Under the pieces are notes generated by a model. It had not been told where the DNA came from, ran no database searches, and saw only the letters and a program-made list of their open reading frames with translations. Both the position numbers and the translations under genes were made by a program. A DNA stretch of 64,000 nt from JADJDM01 sp044352985. GTDB lineage: Bacteria > Bacteroidota > Bacteroidia > B-17B0 > Aurantibacillaceae. The stretch spans positions 202,264-266,263 of the forward strand of contig JBILCU010000003.1 of NCBI GenBank assembly GCA_044352985.1, read 5' to 3'. Every line of letters begins with the position of its first letter. Within the stretch, counting starts at the first letter, position 1. Shown here piece by piece: positions 17,674 to 26,273 of the stretch.

Positions 17674-18486
17674 TCAGCGAGTAAATAATAAAAGTATAGT
17701 TACTAACAATGAAACTACAGAAATTCCAGTACTAACATTTGTTTGATTGAATAAAGCAGAATTAATTTTTACTTTATTAGGCTCAACATAAACTACATCG
17801 TTTTGTTGTAAATAATATACTGATGAATTAAAGAACTCTTTTTTTGTAATATCAACTCTGGTTTCTGTAAGTTTTCCATCTATTTCTCTTATCACGAGTA
17901 TATTATTTCTAACTGCAGTAATATTTAAATCTCCTGCTATTCCTAAAGCTTCAAGTAAAGTTATTCTTTCATTTGGAATAGTAAAAGTTCCAGGATTTTT
18001 AACTTCTCCTAAAACTGTAATTTTATAATTTAAAATTCGAATAATTACAATTGCATCATTTAAATAGGATTTCAATTTTTCTTTTATTAAATCTACTGCC
18101 TGCTGCCTTGTTAAACCTTGAAGTTTTAGTTTACCTAAAATAGGAAAATCAATATAGCCTTCGGAATTAATTAAATAACCAAAAGGAGTGGGATTACCTG
18201 AGGCATATCCGCCAATATTTTGGCTAGCATTTGATGCTGAGAGATTGAATAATTTAACACTAGCTTCGTCCTGTGCATTAACCTGAATTGATAAAATATC
18301 GTCAGGTTTTAAAACAGGATTGTAACTTGTACTTTGTAATGTTGATGACTGATTACCTTGAAAATAAACTATTTTTTCTTTTTGATGACAGGAAGAAAAG
18401 AATAGGAGAAAAATAATAAAACTAATTAAGCAAGTTGTTTTACTTGTAAAATAAGGTTCTCCTGATAAGAAATTAGTTTTTCTCAT
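17674..18486 (-). CDS. Wza-type polysaccharide export lipoprotein (Poly_export/SLBB)
   Basis: The 270-residue product has a lipoprotein signal ending in LLFFSSCHQKEK (Cys about residue 33). The Poly_export domain starts at LKPDDILSIQV and includes GYLINSEGYIDFPILGKLKLQGLTRQQAVDLIKEKL. An SLBB-like segment follows (ITVLGEVKNPGTFTIPNERITLLEALGIAGDL). The C-terminus ends in a hydrophobic helix (ISVVSLLVTILLLF), as in Bacteroidota homologues. The protein should form the outer-membrane channel for the polysaccharide handled by the Wzc-like kinase encoded directly downstream. Confidence 0.92.
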   Translation of the reverse strand: MRKTNFLSGEPYFTSKTTCLISFIIFLLFFSSCHQKEKIVYFQGNQSSTLQSTSYNPVLKPDDILSIQVNAQDEASVKLFNLSASNASQNIGGYASGNPTPFGYLINSEGYIDFPILGKLKLQGLTRQQAVDLIKEKLKSYLNDAIVIIRILNYKITVLGEVKNPGTFTIPNERITLLEALGIAGDLNITAVRNNILVIREIDGKLTETRVDITKKEFFNSSVYYLQQNDVVYVEPNKVKINSALFNQTNVSTGISVVSLLVTILLLFTR

Positions 18487-18496
18487 TTAAAAACAA

Positions 18497-19342
18497 TCAG
18501 TTTTTAAAAAATAAAAGCATTTGTGAGAGCTTATCTTTAAGTTCAGTACGAGGAACAATTTTATCTAAAAAACCATGTTCCAAAACAAACTCAGCAGTTT
18601 GAAAACCTTTAGGTAAATCTTTACCAATAGTTTCTTTTACAACTCTAGGTCCGGCAAATCCTATTAATGAACCTGGTTCTGCAATATTTAAATCACCCAA
18701 CATGGCATAAGATGCTGTTACACCTCCAGTTGTTGGATCTGTTAATAAAGAGATATAAGGAATATGTGCTTTTGCTAATAACGAAAGTTTTGCAGATGTT
18801 TTAGCCATTTGCATTAACGAAAATGCTGCTTCCATCATTCTTGCACCCCCCGAACGTGAAATAATTAATAGAGGTGTTTTAGTTTTTAAACAAAAATCAA
18901 TTGATCGTGAAATTTTTTCACCTACAACAGAACCCATTGATCCTCCAATAAAATTAAAATCCATGCAACAAACCACTAAATCATTACCGTTTACTTTTCC
19001 ATAAGCAGCTCTGATTGCATCTTTTAATCCTGATTTTTTAATGCTGTCTACTAAACGTTCCTTGTATTTTTTTGTGTCAGAAAACTCAAGTGGGTCACCA
19101 CTTATCATATTTTCATGTAATTCGGTGAATTGATTTTCATCAAATAGAATTTCAAAATATTCTGATGAACCAATTCTTTCATGATGTCCGCAGTTATTAC
19201 AAACATATTTATTGTTTGAATGTTCTGTAGACGTATTTATTTTTTTACAAGAGGGGCATTTGTACCAAAGTCCTTCAGGAGTTTCCTTTTTTTCCTTAGT
19301 ACTTGTAGTAATTCCTTCTTTAATTCGTTTAAACCAACCCAT
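18497..19342 (-). CDS. accD: Acetyl-CoA carboxylase carboxyltransferase subunit beta
   Basis: The 281-residue product begins MGWFKRIKEGI, followed by the AccD zinc ribbon with two CxxC pairs (CPSCKK and CNNCGH), then the crotonase-fold carboxyltransferase (GKVNGNDLVVCCMDFNFIGGSMGSVVGEKI, SRSGGARMMEAAFSLMQMAK, LTDPTTGGVTASYAMLGDLNIAEPGSLIGFAGPRV). It transfers the carboxyl group from biotin to acetyl-CoA, the first step of fatty acid synthesis. accA is not in the window. It lies 35 bp after the aldolase gene and 10 bp before the Wza-like gene, so the four minus-strand genes may share a transcript. Confidence 0.96.
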   Translation of the reverse strand: MGWFKRIKEGITTSTKEKKETPEGLWYKCPSCKKINTSTEHSNNKYVCNNCGHHERIGSSEYFEILFDENQFTELHENMISGDPLEFSDTKKYKERLVDSIKKSGLKDAIRAAYGKVNGNDLVVCCMDFNFIGGSMGSVVGEKISRSIDFCLKTKTPLLIISRSGGARMMEAAFSLMQMAKTSAKLSLLAKAHIPYISLLTDPTTGGVTASYAMLGDLNIAEPGSLIGFAGPRVVKETIGKDLPKGFQTAEFVLEHGFLDKIVPRTELKDKLSQMLLFFKN

Positions 19343-19377
19343 TTTAATTTTAATTATTTTCTACTTAAATAATAATA

Positions 19378-20430
19378 TTAAGCAATTGTTATTGTGTTAT
19401 CAAGGTAAACATCTTGAATTGCGTTTAATAATTGCACACCATCTTTAACTGGTTTTTGAAATGCTTTTCTCCCTGATATTAAACCTTGTCCGCCACCTCT
19501 TTTATTTACTACTGCAGTATAAACTGCTTCACTTAAATCTGATGCACCTTTACTTTCGCCACCACTGTTAATTAATCCAATTCTTCCCATAAAACAATTT
19601 GCAACTTGATAACGGCATAAATCTATAGGGTGTTCAGTTGTAAGTTCCGAATATACCTTTGGATGAGTTTTGCCATGCCCGGTTGCTAAATATCCTCCGT
19701 TTTTATCGGATAGTTTTTGTTTGATAATATCCGCTTGAATAGTAACTCCAAGATGATTTGCCTGAGAAGATAAATCAGCTGCTGTATGATAATCAACGCC
19801 GTCTTTTTTAAATGCGCTGTTACGTGTATAACACCATAATATGGTTGCCATCCCAAGCTCATGCGCACGCTCAAAAGCCTGAGCAACTTCTATAATTTGG
19901 CGATTTGAGTCGGCTGAACCAAAATAGATGGTGGCACCAACTGCCACAGCTCCCATATTCCAAGCATCTTCTACGGAACCAAACATAATTTGGTCGAATT
20001 TATCCGGGTAGGTTAAAAATTCGTTATGATTAATTTTAACTACAAATGGAATTTTATGGGCATATTTTCTCGAAACAGAAGCTAAAACACCATAGGTTGA
20101 TGCAACAGCATTACATCCCCCTTCTATTGCTAACTTAACGATGTTTTCAGGGTCAAAATAAGCAGGATTGGGAGCAAATGATGCTCCTGCACTATGTTCT
20201 ATTCCCTGATCAACAGGTAAAATGCTCATGTAACCTGTTCCCGCTAGTCTTCCGGTGTTATATAATTGGTTTAAGCTACGTAACACTTGTGGATTTCTGT
20301 TTGATAATCCAAATGAGTTGTCTATAAAATCTTTTGAAGTTAAATGGATTTGTTCTTTAGTAATTCCTTTGCAAGTGTGCGATAATAAATTTTCAGCTTG
20401 CGCTCCTAGTAATTCGGTTATTTTAGACAT
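19378..20430 (-). CDS. fbaB: Class I fructose-bisphosphate aldolase (FbaB/DhnA type)
   Basis: The 350-residue product shows the DhnA-type aldolase pattern: ILPVDQGIEHSAGASFAPNP near residue 71, VVKINHNEF with the Schiff-base-region lysine, GAVAVGATIYFGSADSNRQI, and a C-terminal GLISGRKAFQKPVKDGVQLLNAIQDVY phosphate-binding segment. It cleaves fructose 1,6-bisphosphate to two triose phosphates without a metal and often serves gluconeogenesis. It is the first gene of the fbaB-accD-wza-wzc run on the minus strand, and its start faces tRNA-Gly. Confidence 0.93.
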   Translation of the reverse strand: MSKITELLGAQAENLLSHTCKGITKEQIHLTSKDFIDNSFGLSNRNPQVLRSLNQLYNTGRLAGTGYMSILPVDQGIEHSAGASFAPNPAYFDPENIVKLAIEGGCNAVASTYGVLASVSRKYAHKIPFVVKINHNEFLTYPDKFDQIMFGSVEDAWNMGAVAVGATIYFGSADSNRQIIEVAQAFERAHELGMATILWCYTRNSAFKKDGVDYHTAADLSSQANHLGVTIQADIIKQKLSDKNGGYLATGHGKTHPKVYSELTTEHPIDLCRYQVANCFMGRIGLINSGGESKGASDLSEAVYTAVVNKRGGGQGLISGRKAFQKPVKDGVQLLNAIQDVYLDNTITIA

Positions 20431-20512
20431 GCTATCTTATCTTAATTTTGTTAAGCTGGTAAATTTACAAAAAAATGACGAATGAAAGTTTCTTTGAATT
20501 TCTAAAAAAAAA

Positions 20513-20543
20513 TTTGCATGTTATAAAAAAGTAATTAATTTTG
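20513..20543 (+). promoter_or_regulatory. Promoter of tRNA-Gly
   Basis: TTTG at 20513-20516 and TAATTTTG at 20536-20543 are separated by 19 nt, a full match to the Bacteroidota -33/-7 consensus. The tRNA begins 13 nt after the -7 element. Confidence 0.78.
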
Positions 20544-20555
20544 TGCCCTCAAATT

Positions 20556-20631
20556 GCGAAAGTAGCTCAGTTGGTAGAGCGTAACCTTGCCAAGGTTAAG
20601 GTCGCGGGTTCGAGACCCGTCTTTCGCTCCA
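20556..20631 (+). tRNA. tRNA-Gly (anticodon GCC), CCA encoded
   Basis: The 76-nt cloverleaf has a perfect acceptor stem GCGAAAG/CTTTCGC, D arm GCTC-AGTTGGTAGA-GC, anticodon stem TAACC/GGTTA with loop TTGCCAA (anticodon GCC at 20589-20591), variable loop AGGTC, a T arm with TTCGAGA loop, discriminator T and an encoded CCA at 20629-20631. It reads GGC and GGT glycine codons. Confidence 0.98.
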
Positions 20632-20632
20632 A

Positions 20633-20658
20633 AAGCCCTTTATTAAAGGGCTTTTTTC
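20633..20658 (+). terminator. Intrinsic terminator after tRNA-Gly
   Basis: AAGCCCTTTA and TAAAGGGCTT form a compact hairpin just after the CCA, followed by a T-rich run. Confidence 0.92.
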
Positions 20659-20670
20659 TTTTTTAATATT

Positions 20671-20900
20671 TCATATGTAGATTTTTATTGTTTTTTAGTT
20701 GACATATGTTATACGCCATGTATCTTCACTTCGACAAGCTCAGCGCAACGCATTTGTTTTTGTGCGCAAAGCACATGGCTATTTCATATGTAGATTTTTA
20801 TTGTTTTTTAGTTGACATATTTTTACGCCATGTATCTTCACTTCGACAAGCTCAGCGCAACGCATTTGTTTTTGTGCGCAAAGCACATGGCTATTTCATA
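20671..20900. repeat. Near-identical tandem pair of the ~113-bp dispersed repeat
   Basis: Unit one starts at 20671 and unit two at 20784, a period of 113 bp; unit two ends near 20896 with the beginning of a third TTTCATA edge. The units differ by only a few bases (TATGTTATACG against TATTTTTACG). Each holds GCCATGT and ACATGGC as inverted arms about 55 nt apart, around the core CTTCGACAAGCTCAGCGCAA and an inner GCGCA/TGCGC pair, so each can fold into one long hairpin. Two older copies sit at 525-755. Open frames through the units are chance readings of the repeat. Confidence 0.88.
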
Positions 20901-20942
20901 TTTAATTTCTTATTCTACTTTTTTGAACAACTAATTGAAAAA

Positions 20943-20973
20943 AAAAGACCGTCATAAAAAATGACGGTCTTTT
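20943..20973 (-). terminator. Intrinsic terminator downstream of dnaK
   Basis: AAAAGACCGTCAT and ATGACGGTCTTTT pair perfectly over 13 bp around a 5-nt loop. The hairpin lies 21 bp beyond the dnaK stop on the minus strand; A and T tracts flank it, so it could work both ways. Confidence 0.9.
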
Positions 20974-20993
20974 AACTATTAAGGTTGCAATAT

Positions 20994-22907
20994 TTATTTT
21001 ACTTCTTCAAAATCAACATCGGTTACTTCCGAATCTTTACCTTTTTCGGTTTGCTGACCTTGTTGAGCTCCACCTTCTTGTTGAGGATTTGCTTGCTGTT
21101 GTTGATTCATTGCGTTGTACATGTCTTGCGAAGCAGCTTCCCAAGCTGTATTTAAAGCAGCTAATGAAGTTTCTATTTTAGCAACATCGCGAGATGCGTG
21201 AGCAGCTTTTAACTCTGTTAATGCAGATTCAATAGGTGCTTTTTTCTCAGCCGGAATTTTATCACCATATTCTTTCATTTGTTTTTCAGTTTGGAAAATC
21301 ATGGTGTCTGCCTGATTGATTTTTTCAATCTCTTCTTTTTGTTTTTGATCTGCATCTGCATTTGCTTCAGCTTCACGCTTCATTCTATCTATTTCATCTT
21401 TAGATAAACCGCTGCTTGCCTCGATACGAATATTTTGAGATTTACCAGTTGCTTTATCTTTTGCTGATACACTTAAAATACCATTTGCATCAATATCAAA
21501 AGTTACTTCAATCTGAGGAACTCCACGAGGTGCTGGCATAATGCCATCCAAGTTAAACTGACCAATGGTTCTGTTATCTTTTGCCATAGGGCGTTCACCT
21601 TGCAACACGTGTAATTGAACGCTTGGTTGGTTATCGCTTGCAGTTGAAAACGTTTCAGCTTTCTTAGTTGGTATAGTTGTATTTGCTTCGATTAATTTAG
21701 TGAAAACACCACCGTAAGTTTCAATACCTAAAGAAAGTGGAGTAACATCTAATAACAATACATCTTTTACTTCTCCTGTTAATACACCACCTTGAATAGA
21801 TGCTCCGATAGCAACAACCTCATCAGGATTAACACCTTTTGAAGGTGATTTACCAAAGAATTTTTCTACAGCAGCCTGAACAGCAGGAATACGTGTAGAA
21901 CCACCCACTAAAATGATTTCATCAATTTCAGAAGTGCTGTAACCTGAATTTTTCAAAGCTGAACGGCAAGGCTCAATAGTTCTTTGTATCAATGAGTCTG
22001 CTAATTGCTCAAATTTTGCTCTAGTTAATGTTTTTACCAAGTGTTTTGGAATACCATTAACAGGCATAATATATGGTAAGTTGATTTCAGAAGTTGTTGT
22101 GCTTGATAATTCGATTTTTGCTTTTTCAGCAGCTTCTTTCAAGCGTTGTAAAGCCATTGGATCTAGACGTAAATCAATACCTTCTTCTTTTTTAAACTCA
22201 TCAGCCAACCAGTCGATGATTACGTTATCAAAATCGTCACCACCTAAGTGTGTGTCGCCATCAGTTGATTTCACTTCGAATACACCATCACCCAATTCAA
22301 GAACAGAAACGTCATGTGTACCACCACCGCAGTCGAACACCACAATTTTCATGTCTTTTCCTTTTTTATCTAAACCATATGCTAAAGCGGCAGCAGTTGG
22401 TTCGTTTATAATACGACGAACTTTTAATCCTGCAATTTCTCCCGCTTCTTTTGTGGCCTGACGTTGTGCATCGTTAAAATATGCCGGAACAGTGATTACT
22501 GCTTCAGAAACTTCAGTTCCTAAATAGTCTTCAGCTGTTTTTTTCATTTTTTGAAGAATGATAGCAGAAATTTCTTGTGGGGTGTATTTTCTTCCGTCAA
22601 TATCTACACGTGGCGTATTGTTATCGCCTTTTACTACATCATATGGAACACGTGTAATTTCTCTCTGACTTTCATCATAAGAAGTTCCCATGAAACGTTT
22701 GATTGAATATATTGTTTTTTTAGGATTAGTAATAGCTTGGCGTTTAGCAGGATCACCAACTTTACGCTCGCCACCTTCAACAAATGCAACAATAGAAGGA
22801 GTGGTTCTTTTACCTTCGTTATTTGCGATTACCACTGGTTCATTTCCTTCCATCACCGCTACGCAGGAGTTGGTTGTACCTAGATCGATTCCGATAATTT
22901 TACTCAT
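20994..22907 (-). CDS. dnaK: Chaperone protein DnaK (Hsp70)
   Basis: The 637-residue product is a full-length DnaK: N-terminal GIDLGTTNSCVAVMEG, the ATPase motifs VITVPAYFNDAQRQATKEAG and NEPTAAALAYGLDKK, VFDCGGGTHDVSVLELGDGVFEV, the VLLLDVTPLSLGIET linker, the substrate domain and a Gln-rich tail ending EVTDVDFEEVK. It folds and rescues proteins with DnaJ and GrpE, neither of which is nearby. The usual DLGGGTFDVS is DCGGGTHDVS here (Leu to Cys, Phe to His), an acceptable variation seen in some Bacteroidota. The upstream region contains ATTGGCAT direct repeats (see separate entry); no CIRCE element was seen. Confidence 0.98.
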   Translation of the reverse strand: MSKIIGIDLGTTNSCVAVMEGNEPVVIANNEGKRTTPSIVAFVEGGERKVGDPAKRQAITNPKKTIYSIKRFMGTSYDESQREITRVPYDVVKGDNNTPRVDIDGRKYTPQEISAIILQKMKKTAEDYLGTEVSEAVITVPAYFNDAQRQATKEAGEIAGLKVRRIINEPTAAALAYGLDKKGKDMKIVVFDCGGGTHDVSVLELGDGVFEVKSTDGDTHLGGDDFDNVIIDWLADEFKKEEGIDLRLDPMALQRLKEAAEKAKIELSSTTTSEINLPYIMPVNGIPKHLVKTLTRAKFEQLADSLIQRTIEPCRSALKNSGYSTSEIDEIILVGGSTRIPAVQAAVEKFFGKSPSKGVNPDEVVAIGASIQGGVLTGEVKDVLLLDVTPLSLGIETYGGVFTKLIEANTTIPTKKAETFSTASDNQPSVQLHVLQGERPMAKDNRTIGQFNLDGIMPAPRGVPQIEVTFDIDANGILSVSAKDKATGKSQNIRIEASSGLSKDEIDRMKREAEANADADQKQKEEIEKINQADTMIFQTEKQMKEYGDKIPAEKKAPIESALTELKAAHASRDVAKIETSLAALNTAWEAASQDMYNAMNQQQQANPQQEGGAQQGQQTEKGKDSEVTDVDFEEVK

Positions 22908-22947
22908 GTTATTTTATTTAAGAATTGGTTATTAATTTTTATCGCGA

Positions 22948-22967
22948 ATGCCAATGATTATGCCAAT
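22948..22967 (-). promoter_or_regulatory. Direct-repeat candidate site upstream of dnaK
   Basis: On the minus strand the octamer ATTGGCAT occurs twice with a 12-bp period (22967-22960 and 22955-22948), about 40-60 bp upstream of dnaK. A further TTTGGCAT lies at about 23031-23038. Helically phased copies in front of a heat-shock gene suggest protein binding, but no known regulator was matched. Confidence 0.3.
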
Positions 22968-23045
22968 GGCTTTTAAAGCAAGTTTGTGGCAGAAACCAAT
23001 AATATTGAATGATAAAATTTCCTATTTATGCCAAACTGACACTGT

Positions 23046-24164
23046 TTAGCATCCTGTATTTGTTGAACAACTTGGACCTCTGAATCTAAATCTACAAGTG
23101 TAAGAAGATATTGTTAATGCTTCTCTAGTTTGATTTGAAATGACATTAGATTGAAAATCGGGTGATATGGAGCAATCAAACATTTTTTTTGTAACAACAA
23201 CTTTTGTTCTGGTTGAAAAAACACCAACAGCACCGTTTTTCATATTAGTATAAATGGGCTTTTCTTGCCCAAAAGAGCCACTTGTATTATTTATTTCCTG
23301 ATAAAGTTTGTATTCATTACCTGCAAAATAAAAATGAAAGGTCATGCTATCAATTACGCGCTCTTTTAGGTTTGATCTATCAGGAATACCATTAGCTAAT
23401 GAACTATAAAAATTTACTCCCGGAAAGGTGAAATCCATTAATTCACCTCCATTTGATGCTGCTGCATTTAAATTACCTCTGTCAAACTCGTAAAATGCTT
23501 TTTCTTCAGTATTATCTAAAAATAAATTTCTATAGTGCATTCTTAATTTAAAAGATGTTGAAGCACAATTGATAGGAGTGTAAAACATTATTTTAGTTTT
23601 AGCATTAGATGGAGTTAGAATACTAATGTTAGATTGATTAAAAAAGCAATTTAGTCCAAGTGTTGCGGTACACATTGATGAACTTGGATTTGCAGTGAGA
23701 TCTTTAATCAGTTTTATTTTTTCTGATTCAAATACAATTGAGGTTTTTGTATTTCCAACTTTTAATATGTATTCAAAATATCTTCCTAAAGAATCAGCTT
23801 TAAATTTTTGGGTTGATTTGTAAATCAATTGATTGGTATTGAAAACTCCTGGCTGTAATGGTTTTTCATAGGTTTCACTAAATACGTATTTTTGTTTTAA
23901 AGTTCCATTCCAATATTTTTCAACGGTTACAGTTGCTTCTCCTGGCTTAAAATAAACTGAATCCTGAATTTGCGCTACATCAACAGCACTTCCTGAACCT
24001 AAAAAAACTCTATTTACACGAATGTAGTTAACGGAATCGGCTGGATCAATTAATCCATACACTGCAATGCTTTCTTTGTATGGTGCCAAAGCATCTAAGT
24101 CGTTTTTACATGAGTTGAATATAGCAACAATAAATACTAAATAGATAAGTGAAATTAATTTCAT
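23046..24164 (-). CDS. DUF4249-like lipoprotein
   Basis: The 372-residue product has a lipoprotein signal (YLVFIVAIFNSCKNDLD, Cys about residue 19). The opening ALAPYKESIAVYGLIDPADSVNYIRVNRVFLGSG resembles the start of DUF4249-type outer-membrane lipoproteins, which in Bacteroidota often accompany TonB receptors; none is adjacent here. The remainder is beta-rich with a Cys-containing C-terminus (CRFRFRGPSCSTNTGC) that could form disulfides. It appears to be a single-gene unit. Confidence 0.6.
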   Translation of the reverse strand: MKLISLIYLVFIVAIFNSCKNDLDALAPYKESIAVYGLIDPADSVNYIRVNRVFLGSGSAVDVAQIQDSVYFKPGEATVTVEKYWNGTLKQKYVFSETYEKPLQPGVFNTNQLIYKSTQKFKADSLGRYFEYILKVGNTKTSIVFESEKIKLIKDLTANPSSSMCTATLGLNCFFNQSNISILTPSNAKTKIMFYTPINCASTSFKLRMHYRNLFLDNTEEKAFYEFDRGNLNAAASNGGELMDFTFPGVNFYSSLANGIPDRSNLKERVIDSMTFHFYFAGNEYKLYQEINNTSGSFGQEKPIYTNMKNGAVGVFSTRTKVVVTKKMFDCSISPDFQSNVISNQTREALTISSYTCRFRFRGPSCSTNTGC

Positions 24165-24288
24165 GTCGACAAAAATAGCTATTTAAATGAATTAGTATTT
24201 ATAACTTACATATTTGGTTATTTAGACCGTATAAATGAACAAAAATTGATTTTAATAACTTTCAACTCTGAAATTTTAAAAACTAGGC

Positions 24289-25272
24289 TTAATTTTTTCT
24301 ATTCATTAATTCTTCTGCAAACAATAAAAGTTGATTTATTTTTTCCGGGTTTGCTTTTATTTTTTTTAGGGAAGAAATTGCATTTTGGTAATGCAATTCA
24401 GTTTGTTGTTTGCAGTATTCAGGAATTGCTAATTCTAAATATAAATTTTGAATTGCATTAATTTTTTCATCTGACTTGGCTTGAGGATTATTTAACCAAA
24501 TTGCAAATTGGTTGAATTGTTTTTCGTTTGCAACTTCTAAACTCTTAATCAGTAAAAACGTTTTTTTATCGGATAATATATCTCCGCCAATTTGTTTCCC
24601 GAACTGTTCATCATGAGGAAAAGCATCCAGTAAATCATCATGAATTTGAAATGCAATACCTAACTCTTTACCAAATTCATATACGTGTGTTTGACTTTCT
24701 TTATCTGCTCCAGCAACAATTGCACCTAATTGCAAACTACAACCTAATAAAACTGCAGTTTTTAATTCAATCATATTGGTGTAATCAGCCAATGAAATTT
24801 TATCAAGCGATTCAAAGTTCATGTCCAGTTGTTGCCCTTCGCAAACCTCATGTGCTGTTTTGGTAAATATGCCCAGCAAATCTTTTAATTTATCAGAAGG
24901 TGATTGGCAAAGAACCTCATAGGCTTTTACCAACATGTCATCGCCGCTTAAAATGGCGATGTTGTGATTCCATTTTTCGTGAACTGTTTTTTTTCCTCTG
25001 CGTATTGGCGCATTGTCCATAATGTCATCATGAATCAAAGAAAAATTGTGAAACAATTCTACCGCCAGGGAAGCAGCTACTGCATTTTTTACCGGCTGGT
25101 CAAATAAATCGCATGCAACTAAAGCTAAAAGTGGCCGAATTCGTTTGCCTCCAAGTGAAAGAATGTAACGCTGAGGTTCATACAATTCTTCAGGGATACC
25201 GTTTATGCTTTGAGTAAGTTCAGTAATTGAACTTTCGAGCAATTGATAAAAGGGTTGGTAAGCGGCAATCAT
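24289..25272 (-). CDS. Polyprenyl (farnesyl/geranylgeranyl) diphosphate synthase
   Basis: The 327-residue product has both aspartate-rich motifs of trans-isoprenyl diphosphate synthases: LIHDDIMDNAPIRRGKKTVH near residue 79 and FQIHDDLLDAFPHD near residue 211, plus the substrate-binding GGKRIRP. Mg2+ held by the aspartates drives head-to-tail condensation of isopentenyl diphosphate with an allylic primer. The chain length cannot be set from sequence alone; residues before the first motif (AVELFHNFS) fit medium-chain C15-C20 enzymes. It lies 3 bp downstream of rfbA, so the two are almost certainly cotranscribed. Confidence 0.93.
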   Translation of the reverse strand: MIAAYQPFYQLLESSITELTQSINGIPEELYEPQRYILSLGGKRIRPLLALVACDLFDQPVKNAVAASLAVELFHNFSLIHDDIMDNAPIRRGKKTVHEKWNHNIAILSGDDMLVKAYEVLCQSPSDKLKDLLGIFTKTAHEVCEGQQLDMNFESLDKISLADYTNMIELKTAVLLGCSLQLGAIVAGADKESQTHVYEFGKELGIAFQIHDDLLDAFPHDEQFGKQIGGDILSDKKTFLLIKSLEVANEKQFNQFAIWLNNPQAKSDEKINAIQNLYLELAIPEYCKQQTELHYQNAISSLKKIKANPEKINQLLLFAEELMNRKN

Positions 25273-25275
25273 CTT

Positions 25276-26139
25276 TTACTGATTCAATAAGCCAAGTAAG
25301 TAGTTACCGTAACCACTTTTGGTAAGTGGTTGTGCAATTTTTTGTAATTGTTCTTTATTGATATAACCCATTTTATAGGCAACTTCTTCAATGCAACCAA
25401 TTTTTAATCCTTGTCTTTCTTCAATCACCTGAACAAATTGCCCGGCTTGCATTAATGAATTAAAAGTTCCTGTATCTAGCCATGCAGTGCCTCTATCCAA
25501 AATACTTACGCTTAAGTTTCCTCTTTTGAGGTATTCTTTATTTACATCTGTAATTTCGTATTCCCCACGAGCACTGGGTTTAAGATTTTTCGCAATTTCA
25601 ACAACCGAATTGTCATAGAAATACAATCCTGGAACTGCATAATTTGATTTGGGTTGTGCAGGTTTTTCTTCAATAGATAATACTTTGTTATTTTCATCAA
25701 ATTCAACCACACCATATCTTTCAGGATCACTAACATGGTAAGCAAAAACAACTCCTCCTTCTGGGTCATTTAGTTTTTGTAGCATGCGACCCATACCAAC
25801 ACCATAAAAAATATTATCACCAAGAATTAATGCTACTTTATCATTTCCTATAAATTTTTCACCTAAAACAAATGCTTGTGCTAATCCATTTGGTACTTCC
25901 TGAACAGCGTAATGAAATTTGCATCCCAATGATTCGCCATTTCCCAAAAGACGTTCAAAGTTTGGTAAATCATGAGGCGTAGAAATAATTAAAATTTCAC
26001 GAATGCCTGACATCATTAAAACTGATAATGGATAATAAATCATGGGTTTGTCGTAAACAGGCATCATCTGTTTGCTTGTTGCAAGAGTTAATGGATGTAA
26101 ACGAGTTCCTGATCCTCCGGCTAAAATAATTCCTTTCAT
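25276..26139 (-). CDS. rfbA: Glucose-1-phosphate thymidylyltransferase
   Basis: The 287-residue product opens with the nucleotidyltransferase signature GIILAGGSGTRLHPLTLATSKQMMPVYDKPMIYYPLSVLM and contains LILGDNIFYG, GVVEFDENNKVLSIEEKP and DRGTAWLDTGTFNSLMQAG, all typical of RmlA/RfbA. It makes dTDP-glucose, the entry point to dTDP-rhamnose and related surface sugars. rfbB, rfbC and rfbD are not in the window. It pairs with the polyprenyl synthase gene, which may tie sugar activation to lipid carrier supply, though that is inference. Confidence 0.95.
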   Translation of the reverse strand: MKGIILAGGSGTRLHPLTLATSKQMMPVYDKPMIYYPLSVLMMSGIREILIISTPHDLPNFERLLGNGESLGCKFHYAVQEVPNGLAQAFVLGEKFIGNDKVALILGDNIFYGVGMGRMLQKLNDPEGGVVFAYHVSDPERYGVVEFDENNKVLSIEEKPAQPKSNYAVPGLYFYDNSVVEIAKNLKPSARGEYEITDVNKEYLKRGNLSVSILDRGTAWLDTGTFNSLMQAGQFVQVIEERQGLKIGCIEEVAYKMGYINKEQLQKIAQPLTKSGYGNYLLGLLNQ

Positions 26140-26273
26140 AGTTCTGAAATTGCAGATTTCTAATTATTCCAAAACTACTATTTTTTATTTATTCTGCTTA
26201 ATGTGGAAATAAATTTATTTACTATTATCGGATCAATCTTAATTAGAAATGCGAATGTGAATAATTAAACTTT

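Noticed and set aside
20706..20957. An 83-codon open frame after tRNA-Gly
   Set aside because: It is a translation of the two repeat units, with no start signal or gene-like composition.
22081..22461. A 126-codon open frame opposite dnaK
   Set aside because: It lies wholly antisense to conserved dnaK codons, so the openness follows from the codon bias of dnaK.
22908..23045. A sigma-54 promoter upstream of dnaK
   Set aside because: TGGCA-like strings are present, but none has the GG and GC pair 10 bp apart required for the -24/-12 form; CTGCCACAAACTTGC is one base short.
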